In this document: one piece after another, positions 58,840 to 64,000 of the stretch | Layout of the letters: the number at the start of each line of letters is the position of its first letter | Position numbering within the stretch: position 1 is the stretch's first letter | Source of the DNA: Micromonospora sp. CB01531 | GTDB lineage: Bacteria; Actinomycetota; Actinomycetes; Mycobacteriales; Micromonosporaceae | NCBI RefSeq assembly: GCF_001905095.1 | Contig: NZ_LWLS01000138.1 | Span: 106,112 to 170,111 of the forward strand | Direction: 5' to 3' | DNA length: 64,000 bases | Translations under genes and position numbers: made by a program | The notes under the pieces: generated by a model | Told to the model about the DNA's origin: nothing | Seen by the model: only the letters and a program-made list of their open reading frames with translations | Database searches by the model: none

Positions 58840-59337
58840 GTGGCGGCGGGCGAGGAATCACTGCAGCCGGTGCGCTGGCGCGGGCTGCCGCCCGGCAGGA
58901 CCCTGCTCCGGGTGGCGCTGGTCGCGGTGCTGCTCGGCCTGGCCGCCGCCGTCCTCCAGACACCCGTTGGCTGTCCGCCCGGCAGCGCTCCGGCCGGCCC
59001 CACCCCGGCCGCGAGTCCCGCGAGCCCTGCCGCAAGGCCGTCGAGCGTGGCGCTGCCCCTGCCCAGCGGGTCGGTCGGCGTACCGGTCCGGCTGGCCGAG
59101 CCGGCCGCCCTCGCCGTGCTCCGCCCGGGTGCCCGGGTGGACCTGCTGGTCATACCGGCCGATGGAGCCGGCAGGGAGGCGACCCTCCTCGCGCCGCGGG
59201 CGCTGGTGCTCGACGTGGTCGGTGCCGGTTCGGTCGACGGCTCCTCCGCGCTCTACCTGGCGCTCCGGCCGGAGCAGGCGCAGCAGGCCGTCGGCGTGCC
59301 CGAAGGCAGCCGCTTCGCGGTGGTGGTACGCGGATGA
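58840..59337 (+). CDS. SAF-domain (CpaB/FlgA-like) membrane-anchored protein
   Basis: One N-terminal helix (LLRVALVAVLLGLAAAVLQT) is followed by a Pro/Ala-rich linker and a SAF-like domain: LPSGSVGVPVRLAEPAALAV, LRPGARVDLLVIPADGAG, ALVLDVVGAGS and ALRPEQAQQAVGVPEGSRFA. SAF domains occur in CpaB/RcpC pilus-assembly and FlgA-like proteins; the exact role here is unknown. GTG 58840 is 7 bases after GGGAGGGG, so I prefer it to GTG 58819. Confidence 0.78.
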   Translation: MAAGEESLQPVRWRGLPPGRTLLRVALVAVLLGLAAAVLQTPVGCPPGSAPAGPTPAASPASPAARPSSVALPLPSGSVGVPVRLAEPAALAVLRPGARVDLLVIPADGAGREATLLAPRALVLDVVGAGSVDGSSALYLALRPEQAQQAVGVPEGSRFAVVVRG

Positions 59338-59389
59338 CGGCTCGGCAACCCGTGCCGGACGTCACGGCGCCGGTCCTCGAAGAGGCCGG

Positions 59390-59551
59390 TCAGCCCCAGT
59401 GCGGCGGCCGCTCGGCCAGCAGCCAGTCGTCGTTGCCGCTGGGCCGCTCGCCCCAGCCGCGGTCCGTGTCGTCGGTGGTCTGCTCGGGCAGCACCACGAA
59501 GTCGTCGCTGAGGTCGACCACGCGGTCGTCGTCGCCGCGCGCACCACGCAT
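59390..59551 (-). CDS. Small conserved acidic protein, 53 residues
   Basis: ATG 59551 follows GGAGG at good spacing. The protein (MRGARGDDDRVVDLSDDFVV, then LPEQTTDDTDRGWGERPSGN and DDWLLAERPPHWG) is acidic and ends in a Trp-rich tail. I recall the same ending in small actinobacterial proteins of unknown function at this chromosomal position. The frame extends to 59740 but without conserved residues. It is divergent from 59686. Confidence 0.7.
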   Translation of the reverse strand: MRGARGDDDRVVDLSDDFVVLPEQTTDDTDRGWGERPSGNDDWLLAERPPHWG

Positions 59552-59685
59552 CCCGGGATCCTCCACGAGCAGCAAGGATACCGGCGAAATCGGCACGGCT
59601 CGACCAGCCCGCGCACCACCCGGGCGTGGCTCGCCCGTCGCGTCCGGCGGGCCGAGCGGCCGGGGCGTTGGTAGCGTCGGACGGC

Positions 59686-60204
59686 GTGACGACGCCGAGC
59701 GGTGGCAGCCCCGAGGACGAGTTCTGGCGACGCCCGACACCGGACCAGACAGTTGGCGAGGTCAACGGCGGTCAGTCCGGCGATCCGGCGTCGAGTTCCG
59801 GGCCGTCCGCCGGGGCGGGCACCCCCGAGTTGACCGGCGCGAGCCCGGACGGCAGTCCCTGGTCCGGCGCGTCGGCAAGTCCGTGGTCCAGGCCGGCCGC
59901 GACCGGCGAAACAGGCCCGGCGCCGGCCGGCAGCAGCGGCCAGCCCGGTGCGGGTGGCTGGCCCGCGAGCAACGCGGCGGCCGGCGGTTACCCGGGGCCG
60001 CCGCCGACCACCCCACCCCCACCCGGTTGGCGACCCCCGATGCACGTGCAGCCCGCGCCGCCCCGGCGGCTGCCTCCCCAGGACATGGCCGCCATGGATC
60101 AGGGGGAGCAGCAGGCCCAGCGGCTCACCTACGGCATCGGAGCGGTCGCCGGGGTCGTGCTGGTGATCCTCATGTGCCTGCTCTGCTCGCGGGTGATCTT
60201 CTGA
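59686..60204 (+). CDS. Pro-rich tail-anchored membrane protein
   Basis: The 172-residue protein starts VTTPSGGSPEDEFWRRPTPD, continues with a long Gly/Ser/Pro-rich region, and ends in one helix (LTYGIGAVAGVVLVILMCLL) next to the C-terminus, so it should be tail-anchored with the N-terminal part in the cytosol. Function unknown. GTG 59686 has TAGCGT 8 bases upstream and no Shine-Dalgarno, suggesting a leaderless mRNA; the frame opens earlier at 59626. An IS5-type element lies 18 bp past its stop. Confidence 0.7.
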   Translation: MTTPSGGSPEDEFWRRPTPDQTVGEVNGGQSGDPASSSGPSAGAGTPELTGASPDGSPWSGASASPWSRPAATGETGPAPAGSSGQPGAGGWPASNAAAGGYPGPPPTTPPPPGWRPPMHVQPAPPRRLPPQDMAAMDQGEQQAQRLTYGIGAVAGVVLVILMCLLCSRVIF

Positions 60205-60222
60205 CCCGGCCGTCCGGTGTCA

Positions 60223-61249
60223 GTGAGCGTCCGGGAACTCGGCAGGGCGCATGGTCACAAGGCGATGAAGCACGGCGTGTAGTGGATCGATATGGAGCGA
60301 GCTCCTGGTAGATCGGCGGTTGTCTAGGCCAACCGTTCACCAGGAGCTCGCTGTGTCATTGTCGCCTGCGTGTGTCTGCTCGTCATGCCCAGCCCACCCG
60401 GTGGGCGTGTCAGCACCGCCAACCTGCGGGTTCTACCCGTCTTCGTCGCTGACCGACGCCCAGTGGGCGATCATCGAGCCATTGCTGCCCGCGCCGGGCA
60501 ACACTGCCGGGCGGGGCGGGCGGCCGGAGAAACATCCTCGTCGCCTGGTGTTGGACGCGATCTTCTACCTGGTGCGGGGCGGGATCGCGTGGCGGCAACT
60601 GCCGGTCGGGTTCCCGCCACCGACCACCGTCTACGACCGGTTCCGCGCCTGGGCCAAGGCCGGTGTGTGGCAGGGCATCCATGACGCGCTACGCGACCTG
60701 GTCCGCCTCTACGAGGGCCGGGACCCGCAACCGACCGCCGCGATCATCGACTCCCAGTCGGTGCGTGCAGCGGACACCGTGCCCCGAGCCGGCCGAGGAT
60801 ACGACGCCGGCAAGAAGATCAACGGAACGAAACGGCACCTCGCCGTGGACACCGGCGGCCTGCTGCTGGCCGTGATCGTCACGATGGCCGGACTGCAAGA
60901 CCGCGACGCCGCCCACCGACTACTGGCCGGACTCCGCGAACGCTTCACCACCATCGCCCTGGTCTGGGCCGACGCCGGATACGCCGGACGGCTGCTCGTC
61001 TGGGCCCGCAACGTCCTGCACCTGACCGTCCAGATCGTCAAACGCACCGAGCCGGGCTTCGTCGTCCTGCCCCGCCGGTGGGTGGTAGAGAGAACGTTCG
61101 CCTGGATCAGCAAGCATCGGCGCTGCGTACGCGACTACGAGACCAAGCCCGGCCACCACGAAGCCATGATCTACATCGCCATGATCATGACCATGTCACG
61201 CCGACTCGCCCGCACCGGCAACTGGTAACCCAAGTTCCCGGACGCTCAC
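60223..61249 (+). mobile_element. IS5-family insertion sequence (IS427-like), 1027 bp
   Basis: Perfect 17-bp terminal inverted repeats, GTGAGCGTCCGGGAACT (60223-60239) and its inverse (61233-61249), enclose one transposase gene. A 3-bp target duplication TCA flanks them (60220-60222 and 61250-61252), fitting the TNA targets of the IS427 group. Both ends and the ORF are intact, so it could still move. Confidence 0.93.
60353..61228 (+). CDS. IS5-family transposase (DDE)
   Basis: The 291-residue protein has the N-terminal LTDAQWAIIEPLLPAPGN region (DUF4096-like), GGIAWRQLPVGFPPPTTVYD, and the DDE catalytic residues: Asp in AAIIDSQSVRAADT, Asp in LVWADAGYAG and Glu in WVVERTFAWISKHRRCVRDY. GTG 60353 follows CCAGGAGCTC; a TTG at 60320 opens the frame earlier. 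No frameshift is needed to read it through, unlike many IS427 members. Confidence 0.93.
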   Translation: MSLSPACVCSSCPAHPVGVSAPPTCGFYPSSSLTDAQWAIIEPLLPAPGNTAGRGGRPEKHPRRLVLDAIFYLVRGGIAWRQLPVGFPPPTTVYDRFRAWAKAGVWQGIHDALRDLVRLYEGRDPQPTAAIIDSQSVRAADTVPRAGRGYDAGKKINGTKRHLAVDTGGLLLAVIVTMAGLQDRDAAHRLLAGLRERFTTIALVWADAGYAGRLLVWARNVLHLTVQIVKRTEPGFVVLPRRWVVERTFAWISKHRRCVRDYETKPGHHEAMIYIAMIMTMSRRLARTGNW

Positions 61250-61732
61250 TCAGACCTGGCCGCTCCACACCAGTTGGGCACCGCTGTCGCCGGTCAGATA
61301 GACGTAGACCAGCGCGAACACGGACAGCACGAGCACGACACCGGTCACCAGCCAGCTGAGCCAGGAAGGCAGCCGGGCCGCCCAGGGGGTGTTCCAGGTC
61401 ACCGCCAACAGCACCAGGGCCGCCACCGCGAGGCCCAGGGTGAACCAGAGCAGCGTGTCGCCGTACTCGGAATGCTCGCGGATCTTCTGGAGGAATTCCC
61501 CAGCCACGCCCCTCGTCCGCTGGACTTCCTCGAACGCCTCGCCCGATTCGGTGGCGAGGAAGGTCGCGATCGGGGCCACCACGGCGAGGGCCGCCACCGC
61601 CCACCCGAAGCGGGACCGCCACCGGGGCAACAGCCCGTAGGCGGAGGCCAGCAGCGCCAACAGCGGGACGAACACCACGACGGCGTGCACGATCAGGACG
61701 TGGCCCGGCAGACCGTTGATTTCCTTGAACAC
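61250..61732 (-). CDS. DUF2231 membrane protein
   Basis: The 160-residue protein begins FKEINGLPGHVLIVHAVVVF, the HPLLVHFP-like start of DUF2231, and has four hydrophobic helices. The loops contain TESGEAFEEVQRTRG and EHSEYGDTLLWFTLGL, with His/Glu residues as in the family, whose role may be in redox or heme-associated membrane processes. GTG 61732 follows GGAG at good spacing. Its stop codon TGA is the complement of the TCA duplication made by the IS, so the insertion landed exactly at the end of this gene without changing the protein. Confidence 0.82.
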   Translation of the reverse strand: MFKEINGLPGHVLIVHAVVVFVPLLALLASAYGLLPRWRSRFGWAVAALAVVAPIATFLATESGEAFEEVQRTRGVAGEFLQKIREHSEYGDTLLWFTLGLAVAALVLLAVTWNTPWAARLPSWLSWLVTGVVLVLSVFALVYVYLTGDSGAQLVWSGQV

Positions 61733-61936
61733 CGACACCTCCGGCAGTGGATGCGGCTTCCGCGGCAGCCAGCGTACGTCGGTCAAATGTGCGTGACGGA
61801 GCTGACGAACCGGTACACGCGCAACCCGTCCGACCGGTTCAGTCCACCCCGGCGGCGTCTCCGCCCGGCCTGTGGTCGCGGCCACCCCTACGAGACTTCA
61901 CTTGTCGGCCGTCGGGGCCCGTGCTGTCATTGCTGC

Positions 61937-62365
61937 ATGTCCAGCGGTGAGGAACTGCTCCGGTCGAAGGGCCTGCGGGTCACCCGACCGCGGCTCGCCG
62001 TGCTGGAGGTGCTCGCCGCCGGCGGTCACCTGGAGGTCGACGAGATCACCCGTCGGGTCCGCGAGCGGCTCGACTCGGTGTCCACCCAGGCGGTCTACGA
62101 CGTGCTCGGCGCGCTCTCCCGCGCGGGGCTCTCCCGCCGGATCGAGCCGGCCGGCAGCCCGGCCCGGTACGAGGCCCGCGCCGGCGACAACCACCACCAC
62201 GTGGTGTGCCGGGGCTGCGGCGAGATCGCCGACGTCGACTGCGCGACCGGCCTCGCGCCCTGCCTGGACCCGAGCCCCGCACACGGCTTCGAGGTGGACG
62301 AGGCGGAAGTGACCTTCTGGGGGCTCTGCCCCGCCTGCCAGGCCCGCCGCTCCGCCGACGACTGA
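61937..62365 (+). CDS. Fur-family transcriptional regulator
   Basis: This 142-residue metal-dependent repressor has a winged-helix N-terminus (GLRVTRPRLAVLEVLAAGGH, STQAVYDVLGALSRAGLSRR), the regulatory metal site NHHHVVCRGCGEIADVDC, and a C-terminal CPACQ that with CRGC forms the structural zinc site. It resembles the actinobacterial FurA/CatR group that controls peroxide defence, but katG is not adjacent here. The ATG at 61937 gives the family start; no clear ribosome-binding site is seen. Confidence 0.9.
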   Translation: MSSGEELLRSKGLRVTRPRLAVLEVLAAGGHLEVDEITRRVRERLDSVSTQAVYDVLGALSRAGLSRRIEPAGSPARYEARAGDNHHHVVCRGCGEIADVDCATGLAPCLDPSPAHGFEVDEAEVTFWGLCPACQARRSADD

Positions 62366-62458
62366 CAGAGACGCACCCTCGTCGGGCCGCCGCCCCTGTT
62401 GTTCGGCGACTGCGGCCCGGGACCGCGAGGGCGGCCCGGAGCGTGGCACTCTTGGGCG

Positions 62459-63313
62459 GTGGACTCGGATGACCTCGGCCTCTTCGGTCCCGGATCGGTC
62501 ACGTGGAAGGTGCACGAGGAGCCGGTCCTGATCGTCGCCGGCCTGCGCTCGCTCTACCTCCAGGCGCTGCACCCCCGGGCGATGGCCGGGGTCGCCCAGA
62601 ACAGCAACTACCGCACCGACGCGTGGGGCCGGCTGGTGCGTACCGCCACCTACGTGGCCACGACGATCTACGGCACCACCGACGAGGCGGAGGCCGCCGG
62701 CCGGCGGCTGCGTACGCTGCATGCCCGGATGCGAGCCACCGACCCGTTCACCGGGGAGGAGTTCCGGATCGACGACCCGGAGCTGCTGCGCTGGGTGCAC
62801 GTCACCGAGGTCGAGTCGTTCGTCAGCACCGCCCGGCGGGCCGGGCTCGCCCTGACCGATGCCGAGATCGACGGCTACTACACCGAGCAGCGCCGGGCGG
62901 CGGCCCTGGTCGGGCTGGACCCGACCGACGTGCCGGGCACCGCCGCCGAGGTGGCCGACTACTACCGGCGGATCCGTGCCGACCTGCGGATGACCAGGGA
63001 GGCGGCGGAGACGGCCCTCTTCCTGACCGCCCCGCCGATCCCGTGGAAGCTCAGCCTGCCGGTGAAGCTCGGCCTGCATCTCGGACCGGCGCGCTGGGCG
63101 TACCTGGGGATCGCCGGCACCGCGATGGCGCTGCTGCCGGCGTGGGCCCGCCGGCTGTACGGCGGCCTGGGCCTGCCCACCACCGCGCTCTCGGCGGATC
63201 TCAGCGTCCGCGCGCTGCGGCTCGCCCTGGCGGCACTGCCGCGCCGCTACCGGGTGGGGCCGTTGCAGCAGGCCGCGAAGGAACGTGCCGCCCGCCTCGG
63301 CCTCGCCGCCTAG
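62459..63313 (+). CDS. MpaB/DUF2236 family oxygenase-like protein
   Basis: The DUF2236 family (now linked to the rubber oxygenase-like MpaB group) shows GPGSVTWKVHEEPVLIVAGL at the start, LQALHPRAMAGVAQNSNYRT near residue 42, TYVATTIYGTTDEAE near 66, RWVHVTEVESF near 112 and YYTEQRRAAALVG near 140. The histidines in ALHPRA and WVHVTE are the likely heme or metal ligands. Length 284 is typical. GTG 62459 is chosen; the frame is open from 62399. The substrate is unknown. Confidence 0.85.
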   Translation: MDSDDLGLFGPGSVTWKVHEEPVLIVAGLRSLYLQALHPRAMAGVAQNSNYRTDAWGRLVRTATYVATTIYGTTDEAEAAGRRLRTLHARMRATDPFTGEEFRIDDPELLRWVHVTEVESFVSTARRAGLALTDAEIDGYYTEQRRAAALVGLDPTDVPGTAAEVADYYRRIRADLRMTREAAETALFLTAPPIPWKLSLPVKLGLHLGPARWAYLGIAGTAMALLPAWARRLYGGLGLPTTALSADLSVRALRLALAALPRRYRVGPLQQAAKERAARLGLAA

Positions 63314-63398
63314 TTGTCCGGACCGGGGACGTTGGTTGCGAACGGCGCCCAGGTGATCTCCATCGTCGGCAACGGCAACGTCGCTGCGGGATCGAGCC

Positions 63399-63701
63399 TC
63401 ACGAGGCCAACCGCTCACCTTCGTAGCGACCTGATCTTGCGAGTTCGACCCCGCCGGCCGACTGGTTGATCTCCGACCACACCGCATCGAGGGAAAGGCC
63501 GAGGACGTCGGCGATCGCAGCGATGGTTGGGAAGGCAGGGGTGGCTACGCGACCGGACTCGATCTTCCGAAGAGTCTCCGGCGAGACACCTGCGTCCAGC
63601 GCGGTGCCGAGCATCGAACGCTCTCCCCTGGCTCGACGCAGGAGGGCGCCGAGGCGCTGTCCGCGTTCGACCTCCGCGGGAGTGAGCGGCAACCTGACCA
63701 T
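63399..63701 (-). CDS. XRE-family transcriptional regulator
   Basis: This 100-residue Cro/C1-type regulator has its helix-turn-helix in LGTALDAGVSPETLRKIESG followed by FPTIAAIADVLGLSLDAVW. ATG 63701 is preceded by TAGAAT seven bases upstream with no Shine-Dalgarno, so the transcript is probably leaderless. It is divergent from the methionine aminopeptidase gene with a 67-bp gap, which suggests it controls that gene and itself. Confidence 0.9.
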   Translation of the reverse strand: MVRLPLTPAEVERGQRLGALLRRARGERSMLGTALDAGVSPETLRKIESGRVATPAFPTIAAIADVLGLSLDAVWSEINQSAGGVELARSGRYEGERLAS

Positions 63702-63717
63702 GGCCCCGATTCTAGTA

Positions 63718-63739
63718 CCGGGATAATATGGCCGGGATA
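63718..63739. promoter_or_regulatory. Direct repeats in the XRE/map intergenic region
   Basis: CCGGGATA occurs at 63718-63725 and 63732-63739, spaced 14 bp start to start, in an AT-rich stretch between divergent genes. They overlap the expected promoters of both and may be XRE operators. Confidence 0.5.
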
Positions 63740-63768
63740 TTTATTGGTTGCACGAGTGAAGGCGCCCC

Positions 63769-64000
63769 GTGATCGAGATCCTGAACCCCACCGAACTGCC
63801 CCGAGCCAGGGAGGCAGGCGCCCTGGTCGCCGGCATCTTGCAGACGCTGAGGAGTCGCTGTGAGGTCGGCACGAACCTCCGGGACATCAACCGGTGGGCC
63901 CAGGCCATGATCACCGAGGCCGGAGCGCAGTCCTGTTACGTCGACTACGAGCCGTCCTTCGGACGTGGGCCGTTCGGCCACTACATCTGCACGTCAGTCA
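63769..64000 (+). CDS. map: Type I methionine aminopeptidase (N-terminal part)
   Basis: The visible 77 codons read VIEILNPTELPRAREAGALV ... ILQTLRSRCEVGTNLRDINR ... SCYVDYEPSFGRGPFGHYIC, the start of a type I MetAP that removes initiator Met from new proteins; the metal-binding Asp/His/Glu residues lie beyond the window. GTG 63769 has GAAGG about 6 bases upstream. The pairing with a divergent XRE regulator suggests a controlled, accessory MetAP rather than the housekeeping copy. Confidence 0.85.
   Translation, partial: MIEILNPTELPRAREAGALVAGILQTLRSRCEVGTNLRDINRWAQAMITEAGAQSCYVDYEPSFGRGPFGHYICTSV

Overview
The window looks like a chromosome segment of a high-GC actinomycete, most probably Micromonospora or a close relative (Micromonosporaceae). 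The evidence is very high GC, heavy GTG start use, and gene order shared with other actinobacteria. No database search was run, so family names rest on motifs and recall. The replicon is ordinary chromosome carrying one integrated conjugative element and several smaller mobile or eroded elements.

1-20 kb is a housekeeping block: rplY (cut by the window edge), prs, glmU, tRNA-Gln, two paralogous HTH genes (one broken), a fatty-acid desaturase, a TetR regulator, two DUF4383 membrane proteins, an ABC-F ATPase, ispE, rsmA, tatD, a hypothetical protein, an alpha/beta hydrolase, metG, rsmI and a protein O-mannosyltransferase. The set rplY-prs-glmU ... ispE-rsmA-tatD ... metG ... rsmI/pmt matches the mycobacterial Rv1002c-Rv1018c neighbourhood as I know it, but no rpfB lies between rsmA and tatD.

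20-34 kb is more variable: a VWA surface protein with its partner, an Sfp-type phosphopantetheinyl transferase, proline-rich one-helix membrane proteins (two are tandem paralogs with different C-termini), an APH-like kinase with paired frameshifts, a TMEM175-type channel, a DUF4396 membrane protein under a copper-type palindrome, decayed genes, and a secreted protein next to a vanadium-haloperoxidase-like enzyme.

33,918-49,066 is an actinomycete integrative and conjugative element (AICE, about 15.1 kb) in the 3' end of tRNA-Ala(CGC). A 27-bp direct repeat marks both ends, and the original tRNA terminator is stranded outside the left end. The right part holds the core: regulator, membrane protein, FtsK/TraB-type translocase, small ORFs, a GGDEF protein, a SprT-like zinc protein, a SpdB-like protein, rolling-circle Rep, Xis and Int, mostly joined by 4-bp stop/start overlaps. 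An 18-bp palindrome recurs three times there. The left part, visibly less GC-rich, is cargo: an unknown two-gene cassette, a long inverted repeat, a PIN-like protein, an HD protein, a Nudix hydrolase and an XRE regulator.

49-64 kb returns to chromosome: a DHFR-family protein, the division cluster sepX/glpR - rimJ - glp(moeA-like) - galU, a large GGDEF protein, 5-formyl-THF cyclo-ligase, an FmdB zinc ribbon, an internally deleted TnpB-like remnant, a SAF-domain protein, a complete IS5-type insertion sequence with a TCA duplication sitting on a neighbour's stop codon, a DUF2231 protein, a Fur regulator, an MpaB-like protein, and a divergent XRE regulator/methionine aminopeptidase pair cut by the window end. 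At least eleven genes show a TAnnnT box 6-8 nt before the start codon, which suggests leaderless transcripts.
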